From Bacteroidota bacterium (GTDB lineage: Bacteria; Bacteroidota; Kryptoniia; Kryptoniales; JAKASW01): a DNA stretch of 11,098 nucleotides. The DNA is taken from contig JAJYOS010000123.1 in the NCBI GenBank assembly GCA_021796055.1, positions 1 through 11,098 on the forward strand, given 5' to 3'. How positions within the stretch are numbered: position 1 is the stretch's first letter; each line of letters starts with the position of its first letter. Positions 1-8,054 of the stretch are shown here, piece by piece. The position numbers and the translations under genes are program-made. Under the pieces are notes generated by a model, which saw only the letters and a program-made list of their open reading frames with translations, did no database searches and was not told the DNA's origin.

Positions 1-2056
1 GATGGGATTGGCATACCGGACAAACGCGCCGGTGAACTGGTGCCCGAAGGACCAGACGGTTCTCGCGAACGAACATGTTGTCGACGGGACGTGTGAGCGC
101 TGCGGCACACCCGTCATCCGTAAAGCGATGACGCAGTGGTTCTTCAAGATAACCGCCTATGCCGACAGGCTTCTCGAAGGGCTGGACAGGATTGACTGGC
201 CGGAGCGGACCAAGCTCATGCAGCGGAACTGGATCGGCAGGAGCGAAGGCGTACAGATAGAATTCAAAATTGAGAATTCGGAATTTAAAATTGACGTTTT
301 TACGACGAGACCCGACACTCTGTTCGGAGCTACGTATGTGGTCCTGGCCCCTGAGCATCAGCTGGTCCAGAAAGTCACAACGACGGAGTTCCGGAAGAAA
401 GTCGATGAATATGTCGAGTTCGTCGCGCACGAAAACGAGATCGAGCGGACCTCGACGACAAAAGAGAAGACCGGTGTGCCGACGGGAGCGTTCGCGGTCA
501 ATCCGATAAACGGCGAGAAGATTCCCATCTGGATCGCGGATTACGTCCTCTCCACCTACGGCACCGGTGCCGTGATGGCTGTGCCCGCACATGACGAACG
601 CGATTTCGAGTTCGCAATGAAATATAAACTCCCGATAAGAATCGTGGTGCAGCCGAGAGACGGAGATCCTGCTCACGGGAAGTTGACGGTGCCCCTTACC
701 GCCGCTTTTGTCGACGAAGGTCTTGCGGTAAACAGCGGCCGCTTCTCAGGCCTCGATAGCCCGAAGGTTTGGGATGGGATAGCCGATGAACTCCAGAGGG
801 CCGGCACCGGATTGAGGAAAGTAAACTACAGGATTCGCGATTGGCTGCTATCGCGTCAAAGATTTTGGGGGGCACCCATACCGATTGTCTATTGCGATTC
901 CTGCGGCGAACTTCCCGTTCCCGAAAAGGATCTTCCGGTCCTGCTTCCTTACGATGTTGAGTTTAGACCAACGGGAGAATCGCCGCTTGCAAGGAACGAC
1001 AAGTTCGTCAACACGACTTGCCCGAAATGCGGCAAACCTGCAAAACGCGATGTCGATACGATGGACACCTTTGTCGACTCGTCCTGGTATTTCCTGCGGT
1101 ATCTATCACCGCACCTTGACACAGCTGCCTTCGACAAGGCACTTGTTTCCAGATGGCTTCCCGTGGACAAGTATGTCGGTGGTGCTGAGCACGCCACGAT
1201 GCACCTCCTGTACGCCAGGTTCGTCATTAAGGCGCTGAAAGATGCCGGTTGGCTGAGTTTCGACGAGCCTTTCCAGAGCCTGGTCCATCAGGGGACAATC
1301 ACCAACCAGGGCGCGAAGATGTCGAAATCGCGCGGGAATGTGGTTAATCCGGAAGGATTCTTGACAGATTATGGTGCCGACACTTTCAGGATGTTCCTGA
1401 TGTTCATGGGGCCATACGACGAAGGTGGCGACTGGAGCGACCGTGGGATCACCGGCGTATTTAGATTCCTCAACAAAGTGGTCGACCTTTTTGAAACCGG
1501 CAAGGCTCTTCCGAAGTCGGTCGATTCGAACTTCCGGATGGATGAACTCAGCGAGAACGACCGTGGGGTGTACAGGAAGCTGAATCAGCTTAAGAAGAAG
1601 GTGACCGAGGATATCGAACAGTTCAAGTTCAACACGGCCATCGCCGCGCAGATGGAATTCATGAACAGCTACACGCAGGTGCTCGGAGAGAACGGGAGAG
1701 GTGTCACCCCTGAGCTCCAGAGCTTTGTCCTGCACGAGTTTAACGTTATCCTTGCTCCGTTTGCTCCGCACCTCTCGGAAGAGCTCAATGAGATGCTCGG
1801 GGGAGAGCCCTCCATCTTCACAACGGCGAAATGGGTGAAGTATGATCCGGCGGCGATAGCTGAAGAGAGCGTCACACTGGTTGTTCAGGTAAACGGGAAG
1901 GTGCGCGCGAAGCTGACAGTCCCTGTCAACTCAACCGACGACGCGGTAAAGTCGAGTGCGCTGAACGACGAAAACGTGAAAAGGCATTTGGAGGGGAAAC
2001 AGATCGTCAAGGCAATTGTCGTTCCCAATAAAATAATAAACTTCGTCGTCAGGTGA
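1..2056 (+). CDS. leuS: Leucyl-tRNA synthetase, 5'-truncated by the window edge
   Basis: Class I aminoacyl-tRNA synthetase that charges tRNA-Leu with leucine in the cytoplasm. The first whole codon is at base 2. About 130-150 N-terminal residues, including the HIGH motif, lie outside the window. Visible landmarks in order are: the NWCPKDQTVLANE segment with a Cys-x-x-Cys pair (CERC); WIGRSEG, leading into the CP1 editing domain; the threonine-rich editing motif TTRPDT; the editing-pocket segment GTGAVMAVPAHDERD; SRQRFWGAPIP; two further Cys pairs (CDSC, CPKC); DSSWYFLRY; and KMSKS at bases 1316-1330. An anticodon-binding helical domain and the C-terminal domain (VQVNGKVRAK) follow. The reading frame is intact to TGA at 2054-2056, whose last base is the first base of the next gene's ATG. 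An AT-rich repeat lies at 260-294 within the editing domain. Identity is certain from the motifs. Confidence 0.97.
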   Translation, partial: MGLAYRTNAPVNWCPKDQTVLANEHVVDGTCERCGTPVIRKAMTQWFFKITAYADRLLEGLDRIDWPERTKLMQRNWIGRSEGVQIEFKIENSEFKIDVFTTRPDTLFGATYVVLAPEHQLVQKVTTTEFRKKVDEYVEFVAHENEIERTSTTKEKTGVPTGAFAVNPINGEKIPIWIADYVLSTYGTGAVMAVPAHDERDFEFAMKYKLPIRIVVQPRDGDPAHGKLTVPLTAAFVDEGLAVNSGRFSGLDSPKVWDGIADELQRAGTGLRKVNYRIRDWLLSRQRFWGAPIPIVYCDSCGELPVPEKDLPVLLPYDVEFRPTGESPLARNDKFVNTTCPKCGKPAKRDVDTMDTFVDSSWYFLRYLSPHLDTAAFDKALVSRWLPVDKYVGGAEHATMHLLYARFVIKALKDAGWLSFDEPFQSLVHQGTITNQGAKMSKSRGNVVNPEGFLTDYGADTFRMFLMFMGPYDEGGDWSDRGITGVFRFLNKVVDLFETGKALPKSVDSNFRMDELSENDRGVYRKLNQLKKKVTEDIEQFKFNTAIAAQMEFMNSYTQVLGENGRGVTPELQSFVLHEFNVILAPFAPHLSEELNEMLGGEPSIFTTAKWVKYDPAAIAEESVTLVVQVNGKVRAKLTVPVNSTDDAVKSSALNDENVKRHLEGKQIVKAIVVPNKIINFVVR
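260..294 (+). repeat. In-frame AT-rich 21-base direct repeat inside leuS
   Basis: GAATTCAAAATTGA (260-273) recurs as GAATTTAAAATTGA (281-294), with 13 of 14 bases identical and a 21-base period. A third GAATTC-like piece lies between them (274-280). The period is seven codons, so both copies encode the same peptide start (EFKIENS, then EFKID). The tract is much richer in A and T than the surrounding leuS sequence. Compared from memory with other bacterial LeuRS proteins, the loop between WIGRSEG and TTRPDT is not longer than usual, so this may be sequence convergence or replacement rather than an added insert. Confidence 0.6.
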
Positions 2057-2805
2057 TGGAAAAAATCTCCGCGGTCATCATCGCCGGTAACGAGGAGAAG
2101 AATATTGCCGATTGTCTGGAGAGTGTCCGCTGGGCTGACGAAATAATAGTCGTCGATTCGGAAAGCACGGACAGAACCGTCGAGATATCGAAGCGTTATA
2201 CGGACAAGGTTTTCGTGCGAAAGTGGGAAGGTTACGCGTCGCAGAAGAATTACTCGATGGCGAAAGCCGTCAATGAGTGGGTGCTGAGCCTCGACGCAGA
2301 CGAGCGTGTGTCTCCTGAACTTCTTGAGGAGATGAAGAGCCTGGACTTTTCGAAAGCCGACGGATTTTATATTCCGCGAAGGAACTATTTCCTCGGAAAG
2401 GTCATAAAAAGCTGCGGCTGGTCGCCCGACTACCAGCTCCGGTTGTTCAGGAAATCCAAAACTACCTTGACCCCAAGACAGGTGCACGAAGGATTCTCGG
2501 TCGACGGAAGAAGAGAATACCTCGAGGGCGAACTCATTCACTATACTCACACGACAATCGCGGGAACCCTTGCAAAGGTAAACGAGTATTCGACACTTGA
2601 GGCGTCGGAAAAAGCGGAGAGGATCCGTGTAACGGGCGCGAAGCTTTTCTTTAAGCCATTGTGGGCGTTCTTTCAGCATTTCATCATACGCCGCGGGTTC
2701 ACTGACGGAGTCCACGGACTGATGGTATCGATAATTCACGCCATAACGAAAACGCAGGTCTACATGAAAATCTGGGAAATGCAGAATGCCCGAACAAAAA
2801 GATAA
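2056..2805 (+). CDS. Family 2 glycosyltransferase, WaaE/KdtX-like (LPS core type)
   Basis: A 249-residue cytoplasmic or membrane-associated glycosyltransferase with a GT-A fold. The N-terminus reads as a nucleotide-sugar-binding Rossmann-like segment (ISAVIIAGNEEKNI, then IIVVDSESTDRT at about 31-41). The metal-binding DxD motif is DAD at 80-82 in LSLDADERVSPEL. The C-terminal part (KPLWAFFQHFIIRRGFTDG) resembles the amphipathic tail of WaaE-like enzymes that add sugars to the LPS core. The donor and acceptor cannot be told from sequence. ATG at 2056 is chosen as the start because it overlaps the leuS stop by one base (TGATG). An in-frame GTG at 2053 is the alternative. There is no good ribosome-binding site of its own, which suggests coupling to leuS translation. 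The end overlaps the ABC exporter gene by 20 bases, linking sugar addition with lipid export. Confidence 0.9.
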   Translation: MEKISAVIIAGNEEKNIADCLESVRWADEIIVVDSESTDRTVEISKRYTDKVFVRKWEGYASQKNYSMAKAVNEWVLSLDADERVSPELLEEMKSLDFSKADGFYIPRRNYFLGKVIKSCGWSPDYQLRLFRKSKTTLTPRQVHEGFSVDGRREYLEGELIHYTHTTIAGTLAKVNEYSTLEASEKAERIRVTGAKLFFKPLWAFFQHFIIRRGFTDGVHGLMVSIIHAITKTQVYMKIWEMQNARTKR

Positions 2806-4666
2806 CTCCTTCAAGATATACCTCCGGCTCCTGCGATATGTGAAACCGTACAAACGATTTCTAACGGGATCTATTATCTCGACTGTGTTTTTCTCCTTGT
2901 TCTCCGGTGCGTCCATCTATCTTACAATCCCGCTCCTCGACACTCTCTTCAACCAGGGGACCCCGCAGCCGCTGACCGTAACCGCCTCCTCAGGCTTCCT
3001 GGAAAACCTTAAAGCAGGGGCCGAAAACTTTTTTAATAGCTTTGTCTTCGGAGGCACGAAGTCGGAGGCGTTGTTCAGAATTTGCTTCATAATCGTCGCG
3101 TCATTCTTTCTCAAGAACGTGTTCGGCTACGTGCAGGCTTACTTGATGGCCTTCGTCGAGCAGGGTCTGATGCGCGACATCCGGAACGACCTCTACAGAA
3201 AACTTCAGGAATTATCCATCGGTTACTTCACTAATGAGAGAACCGGGGCGCTGATCTCCAGAATAACGAACGACGTGAATGTTATAAACAGCGGTATATC
3301 GGCAAGCTTTGTAACCCTGGTTCGCGACCCCCTGATGATCGTCGTTTTTCTGGTAATCGCGATTTCGATTAGCTGGAAGCTGACTCTCATAGCGTTCCTC
3401 GTGACGCCGTTCGCGCTTATAATCATCAGCCGGATCGGGATGAGGCTTTACAAAGAGAGCGACATCTCTCAGCGGAGAATGGCGGACATAACATCGGTAC
3501 TCCAGGAGAGTATCAGCGGGATGAAGATTGTACGTGCCTTCGGAATGGAAGACTTCGAGATCGGACGGTTCGAGGACCATACCAGAAGCTACTTCAGATC
3601 ACTCCTTAAAATTACGCAGATTCGAAACTTAGCTTCTCCCATTACAGAGTTTCTCTCGGTCCTGGCCGGCGGGGTAATCATTTACTACGGCGGTATGCAG
3701 GTGCTGCAATCCGGGGCGCTGTCGCCGAGCGCATTCATGGGATTCCTCTTTGCCATCTTCCAGATAATGCCCCCCGCAAAAGAGTTGACGACTGTCAGCA
3801 ACAGGATTCAGGAGTCTGCGGCTGCCGGCAAAAGGATCTTCGATGTCCTTGATGAGAAAGGGAAGCTTCCTGAACCTGTCGACGCTGCCGAGTTGAGAGG
3901 CTTCGAACGGGAAATAAAGTTCGAAAACGTCTGGTTCAGTTACCCTCAGTCACGGATAGGCGAGATGAAGCTCGCCAACGGGGGATACGTACTGAAGGAC
4001 ATCGCATTTTCGGCTCGAAAGGGCGAGATTCTTGCCATCGTCGGCCCTTCGGGGGGAGGCAAGTCCACGCTCATCGATCTGATCCCCAGGTTCTACGACC
4101 CTACTGAGGGAGCGATATCCATCGACGGGATTGACCTGCGGACTGTCACGACGAAGAGCTTGCGCGCGTTGATCGGCATTGTGTCGCAGGAGACCATTCT
4201 GTTCAACGATAGCGTGAGAAATAATATCGCGTACGGACTTTCCGACTTCCCGACTGAAAAAATAATCGAAGCGGCGAAAGCAGGTAACGCGCACGAATTC
4301 ATCATGCAGCTTCCTCAGGGGTATGAGACGATTATCGGTGAGCGCGGGACGAAACTCTCCGGAGGGCAGAGGCAGCGCATCTCCATAGCCAGGGCGCTCC
4401 TGAAGAACCCGCCGATCATGATTTTCGACGAGGCAACGTCCGCGCTCGATTCCGAATCCGAGATGCTGGTGCAGGAGGCAATTGAAAGGTTGATGCAGAA
4501 CAGGACATCCATAGTCATTGCCCACAGGCTCTCGACAATCAAGAATGCGGACAGGATACTGGTCGTCAGCGACGGCGAGATAGTTCAGCGCGGAAAACAT
4601 CAGGAGCTTCTCCGACAGCGGGGAGGCATATACAAGAAACTGTACGAGATGCAATTCAGTGACTAA
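2786..4666 (+). CDS. MsbA-like ABC exporter, fused permease and ATPase
   Basis: A 626-residue half-transporter that would work as a homodimer in the inner membrane. The transmembrane domain spans roughly residues 20-335, with hydrophobic segments near 28-50, 98-124, 180-196, 199-217 and two between 285 and 335. The nucleotide-binding domain spans about 375-622 and is complete: Walker A GPSGGGKST (420-428), Q-loop Q468, signature LSGGQ (524-528), Walker B IMIFDE ending at E549, D-loop SALD, and H-loop H580. All catalytic residues are present, so it should be active. The architecture and the neighbouring LPS-type glycosyltransferase favour lipid A or another glycolipid as substrate, as for MsbA. 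Sequence alone does not exclude a multidrug exporter. A GGGA-type ribosome-binding site lies just upstream of ATG 2786, inside the preceding gene. Confidence 0.93.
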   Translation: MPEQKDNSFKIYLRLLRYVKPYKRFLTGSIISTVFFSLFSGASIYLTIPLLDTLFNQGTPQPLTVTASSGFLENLKAGAENFFNSFVFGGTKSEALFRICFIIVASFFLKNVFGYVQAYLMAFVEQGLMRDIRNDLYRKLQELSIGYFTNERTGALISRITNDVNVINSGISASFVTLVRDPLMIVVFLVIAISISWKLTLIAFLVTPFALIIISRIGMRLYKESDISQRRMADITSVLQESISGMKIVRAFGMEDFEIGRFEDHTRSYFRSLLKITQIRNLASPITEFLSVLAGGVIIYYGGMQVLQSGALSPSAFMGFLFAIFQIMPPAKELTTVSNRIQESAAAGKRIFDVLDEKGKLPEPVDAAELRGFEREIKFENVWFSYPQSRIGEMKLANGGYVLKDIAFSARKGEILAIVGPSGGGKSTLIDLIPRFYDPTEGAISIDGIDLRTVTTKSLRALIGIVSQETILFNDSVRNNIAYGLSDFPTEKIIEAAKAGNAHEFIMQLPQGYETIIGERGTKLSGGQRQRISIARALLKNPPIMIFDEATSALDSESEMLVQEAIERLMQNRTSIVIAHRLSTIKNADRILVVSDGEIVQRGKHQELLRQRGGIYKKLYEMQFSD

Positions 4667-4732
4667 AGGACAGGGAACTCACCTCGTCTCATTCCGCCAC
4701 CCTTCACCGGACAAGAATGGAAGATCCGCCAG

Positions 4733-6115
4733 ATGACCGAACTCCTGCGTGCGCTTAAAGTCAGAGACATCATCCTTTTCAACGTGGTCGCCATCGTCGG
4801 CATACGTTGGATTTCCATAGCTGCTTCGACGGGCCCCAGTTCAATATCTCTGTGGTTGCTCGCGCTAGTTCTCTTTTTTCTTCCGCAGGCAGTGGCAGTC
4901 ATCTACCTCAACAAAAAGCACCCTGTCGAAGGCGGCGTGTATGAATGGGCAAAGGTTGAGTTCGGCGATTTTCACGGATTCATCGCGGGCTGGTGCTACT
5001 GGGCGAATAACCTTGTCTACTATCCATCACTCCTGATCTCCGTTGCGGCGATCGCGGCTTTCATTTTCCCGGGCACGTCCGGACTGGCATCGGACAAGAT
5101 GTTCATCGCGATAGTAAGCCTGGTCATACTCTGGGTCGCCATCGGTTTTAATGTCGTTGGCGTCCGGATCGGCAAGTGGGTTCAGAATATCGGCGCGATC
5201 GGGACCTTTGGGCCGATTCTGATAATTGCTGTCCTCGCGGGAGTCATCGCGCATCTCGGTAAATCGGAGACCCATTTCACGCTCCTCAATATCCTCCCGA
5301 CGAAGTTCGACTACGGGACTATATCATTCTGGTCGAGCATGTGTTTCGCGCTGGCCGGGCTTGAGCTTGCAGCTGTTATGTCGGGGGAAATAGTCGACGC
5401 CGGAAAGACGATACAAAAGGCAACTTACGTTTCCGGGATTGCTATCGTGGTAGTGTATCTCGTAGGGACTGTCTCGCTTCTTGTCGGGTTGGCGCCGAAA
5501 GACGTGAATCTCGTTACGGGTTTGGTGCAATCGATACACGTGCTGGAGGTGAAGACAGGATTGGGATACCTCTCAAATCTCAGTGCCTTTTTGATAACGC
5601 TGGCAGGTGTAGGCGGAGCCGGAGCTTGGCTCGCGGGCAGTGCCAGAATCCTCTTTGTCACCGGCATAGACAACTATCTACCGAAGGCATTCGGGAAGGT
5701 CCACCCTAAATGGAAGACTCCTCATGTCGCTCTATTGTTCCAGGGAATGATTGCCACCGTGTTTCTCCTGATGAGCTTCATAGGCGCGACGACGGAAGAA
5801 GCCTACCTGGTTCTTGTCGATGCGACCATCATAGTGTATTTCATTCCATACATCTACATTTTCCTCGCGGGAGTAAGAATCTTCTTCCGCGATAGGGCTT
5901 CGGTCGGACGCTCCGCGACAGCATTCAGGGTCACGGCAAGCGCTGTCGGTGGTATAACAACCGTGGCCGCGATAGTCCTTACTCTTTTCCCGCCCGAGGC
6001 AGGCGGAAATCCATTCGTCTTTCTTGCAAAGACGCTCGGTGGATCGTTCGCCTTCGTTGCCGTCGGCCTCGCAATCTTTTGGAATGCCAAAAGGAAGACC
6101 GCCGTTAGAGCGTAA
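4733..6115 (+). CDS. APC-superfamily amino acid permease
   Basis: A 460-residue inner-membrane transporter with about 12 predicted membrane segments (approximately 12-34, 38-58, 82-112, 124-146, 153-175, 196-216, 232-254, 282-304, 333-352, 358-383, 400-420 and 432-452). The unwound stretch of TM1 reads VGIRWISIAASTGP rather than the usual GxG. It is followed by FFLPQA, EGGVYEW (66-72), GWCYWANNL and a TM6 segment FALAGLELAAVMSGE. This pattern resembles the glutamate/GABA-antiporter-like branch of the APC superfamily. The substrate is not deducible. ATG 4733 is preceded by GGAAG (4719-4723) at 9-base spacing. The gene lies 66 bases after the ABC exporter with no terminator visible in the gap, so it may be read from the same transcript. 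The 55 bases to the DUF255 gene likewise show no clear promoter. Confidence 0.9.
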   Translation: MTELLRALKVRDIILFNVVAIVGIRWISIAASTGPSSISLWLLALVLFFLPQAVAVIYLNKKHPVEGGVYEWAKVEFGDFHGFIAGWCYWANNLVYYPSLLISVAAIAAFIFPGTSGLASDKMFIAIVSLVILWVAIGFNVVGVRIGKWVQNIGAIGTFGPILIIAVLAGVIAHLGKSETHFTLLNILPTKFDYGTISFWSSMCFALAGLELAAVMSGEIVDAGKTIQKATYVSGIAIVVVYLVGTVSLLVGLAPKDVNLVTGLVQSIHVLEVKTGLGYLSNLSAFLITLAGVGGAGAWLAGSARILFVTGIDNYLPKAFGKVHPKWKTPHVALLFQGMIATVFLLMSFIGATTEEAYLVLVDATIIVYFIPYIYIFLAGVRIFFRDRASVGRSATAFRVTASAVGGITTVAAIVLTLFPPEAGGNPFVFLAKTLGGSFAFVAVGLAIFWNAKRKTAVRA

Positions 6116-6170
6116 GGAAGTCGGCGGTTGCACAGGATTTTGTCTTAAGCAATTCAAGAAAGAGCCATCG

Positions 6171-8012
6171 ATGGAATTCGAAAATATATTAAGCGGGAGC
6201 GAGAGCCCATACCTGCAGGAGGCGTCTCACCAGCCGGTTCACTGGCAAATGTTCACGGAGGATGTGTTCAGGCTTGCAAAGGAACTTGACCGGCCCATCC
6301 TCCTCGATATCGGAGCCGTTTGGTGCCACTGGTGCCATGTGATGGACAATGAGTCTTATTCGGACGCGGAGGTAGCTGCGATAATCAACAGCCGTTTCGT
6401 GCCGGTGAAGGTAGATCGCGACCAGATGCCCGATGTCGACGCGAGATACCAGACCGCGATCGGCGCAATGACGGGCGCGGGAGGATGGCCACTTACCGGA
6501 TTTCTCACTCCTGATGGAAAAGCATTCTACGGCGGAACGTATTTCCCAAAAAATGATATGCAGGGAAGGCCGGGTCTGTTATCGCTTCTCCCGGAGATCG
6601 CGGATACCTATTCAAAGCGGAGAGAGGACGTATACAAGAGCGCCGAGGAGATCGAACAGTATGTGAAGGAGTTTGAGTCCAGGACGGCCCGCTCCGGAGA
6701 GCTTGACGAGAAGATCGTCCGGCAAATCATGAAATTTGCAGTGGACAAAGCGGACAATGAATTTGGCGGATTCGGAACCGCGCCGAAGTTTTTCAATGCT
6801 ACGGCGCTCCAGTTGCTCGCAGAAGAGGCGGGAAGGACCGGTGATACGGGATTGCGAAGTGTTGTCGAAACCACTCTGGTCAGGATAGCGCAAGGCGGAG
6901 TTTACGACCAACTCGGCGGCGGATTCCACAGGTACTCGGTCGACCGCTACTGGCATGTTCCGCATTTCGAGAAAATGTTGTACGATAACTCCCTGATGCT
7001 GGCTGTCTACTTAAAGGCCTTCGAATGGAGCGGAAACGTTCTCCACTCCGAGATCGCGAGGCGCACTGCTGACTGGATCCTGGAAACAATGAGGTCGCCA
7101 GAGGGTCCTTTTCACGCGCACGAGGATGCCGACGTCGGCCCTGAAGATGACGGGAGTTACTGGACTTGGACCGAGGACGAGACACGCAACATAGTGACCG
7201 AAGATGAATTCGGCGTCATAGCTCAGTATTTTGATATTCGCAAATCTCCAGATGACACTCATGAGCTTCCCGACAGGAACGTACTGCGAGTGGCGGTGGC
7301 TCCCGCTGAGATTGCAAAGATCTCGGGAAAGTCGGAGAGAGATGTTGCGCAACTGATCGAGTCAGCCACGCGGAAGATGCTCGAAGCCCGCTCACATAGA
7401 AAGTCCCCGTTCATTGACCGGACCGTTCTTGCGGACAGGAATGGCCTTGCCATTAGCGCGCTTGTGGAGGCATCAATCGTTCTGAAGGAGCGCAGGTATC
7501 TGGAAGCGGCCGAGAAGGCGGCGGATTTCATTCTCTCGAAGATGACGGATGAACGCGGGAAGGTGGCACACGCCTTTGCAGGGATTTCCGTGACTTACAA
7601 CGGCCTTCTGGATGATCAAGTCTACTTCGGGATCTCGCTGCTCGACCTTTTTGATGTCACGCGAAACGATATCCATCTTGACGCGGCTGAGAAAATCGGT
7701 CAGGTGCTTCTGGATGATTTTGAGGATAAGGAAGCCGGAGGGTTCTTTGACAGGCCCGCGGAGAGTAAAGAGGAAGGGATCCTGTCCAGCAAGAAGAAAC
7801 CGATCGATGACGCTCCTACTCCTTCAGGTAATTCCGGCGCGGCTATATTCCTCGACCGTCTTTTCACAATCACTGAAAACAGGGAATACTACGACGCAGC
7901 CGATCGCACTCTGAAGGCGTTTGCCGGCGGCGCGGACAACTTTGGAATCTACGTGGCGAATTACGGGAGAGCACTACGCCTTCACCTCGCACTTCGGAAG
8001 AACAGGAAGTAA
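6171..8012 (+). CDS. DUF255 / YyaL-type protein with thioredoxin-like domain
   Basis: A 613-residue protein of the family that includes bacterial YyaL and mammalian SPATA20. The N-terminal thioredoxin-like domain (about 1-165) has ESPYLQEASHQPVHW, the active-site-like motif WCHWCHVM with cysteines at 52 and 55, FVPVKVDRDQMPDVD, GGWPLTGFLTPDGK (104-117) and GGTYFP. The rest is an alpha-rich region like a six-hairpin glycosidase fold, with ADRNGLAISAL, GGFFDRP (about 523) and PSGNSGAA (551-558). The biochemical role of the family is poorly defined. No signal peptide is seen, so it is probably cytoplasmic. The start is set at ATG 6171 because family similarity begins there; an in-frame extension back to 6024 would overlap the permease gene and has no family match. 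The upstream site (AAGAAAGAG, 6156-6164) is weak. It ends 21 bases from the convergent DUF2007 gene. Confidence 0.93.
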   Translation: MEFENILSGSESPYLQEASHQPVHWQMFTEDVFRLAKELDRPILLDIGAVWCHWCHVMDNESYSDAEVAAIINSRFVPVKVDRDQMPDVDARYQTAIGAMTGAGGWPLTGFLTPDGKAFYGGTYFPKNDMQGRPGLLSLLPEIADTYSKRREDVYKSAEEIEQYVKEFESRTARSGELDEKIVRQIMKFAVDKADNEFGGFGTAPKFFNATALQLLAEEAGRTGDTGLRSVVETTLVRIAQGGVYDQLGGGFHRYSVDRYWHVPHFEKMLYDNSLMLAVYLKAFEWSGNVLHSEIARRTADWILETMRSPEGPFHAHEDADVGPEDDGSYWTWTEDETRNIVTEDEFGVIAQYFDIRKSPDDTHELPDRNVLRVAVAPAEIAKISGKSERDVAQLIESATRKMLEARSHRKSPFIDRTVLADRNGLAISALVEASIVLKERRYLEAAEKAADFILSKMTDERGKVAHAFAGISVTYNGLLDDQVYFGISLLDLFDVTRNDIHLDAAEKIGQVLLDDFEDKEAGGFFDRPAESKEEGILSSKKKPIDDAPTPSGNSGAAIFLDRLFTITENREYYDAADRTLKAFAGGADNFGIYVANYGRALRLHLALRKNRK

Positions 8013-8054
8013 TTCCTGCGTGTGCGGGGATATTTACCCCTTATTTCCTTTTAT
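8003..8054. terminator. Possible bidirectional terminator at the convergent gene junction
   Basis: Two short hairpins lie between and across the two stop codons. CAGGAA (8003-8008) pairs with TTCCTG (8013-8018) around a GTAA loop, a GNRA-type tetraloop on the plus strand. GGGG (8026-8029) pairs with CCCC (8037-8040), followed on the plus strand by a T-rich run at 8041-8054. On the minus strand the first hairpin is followed by TTCTTCC. The stems are short and the T tracts are interrupted, so rho-independent activity is plausible but not assured. Confidence 0.35.

Noticed and set aside
1106..1771. Minus-strand open frame of 221 codons inside leuS
   Set aside because: Antisense to the conserved KMSKS region of leuS, with no domain or independent ribosome-binding evidence.
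1885..2916. Long minus-strand open frame (343 codons) opposite the end of leuS and the glycosyltransferase gene
   Set aside because: It lies entirely antisense to genes with clear family motifs, shows no recognisable domain, and mirrors their codon structure; a by-product of coding bias.
3950..4654. Minus-strand open frame of 234 codons opposite the ATPase domain of the ABC exporter
   Set aside because: Fully antisense to Walker A through H-loop coding sequence; no protein family pattern.
6097..6129. Inverted repeat ACCGCCG / CGGCGGT around the permease stop codon
   Set aside because: The 17-base loop is long and no T run follows directly, so a terminator call is not supported; the stem partly lies in coding sequence.
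6024..6170. 49-codon N-terminal extension of the DUF255 gene
   Set aside because: It would overlap the permease gene by about 90 bases, lacks family similarity, and is low-complexity; ATG 6171 matches the family N-terminus.
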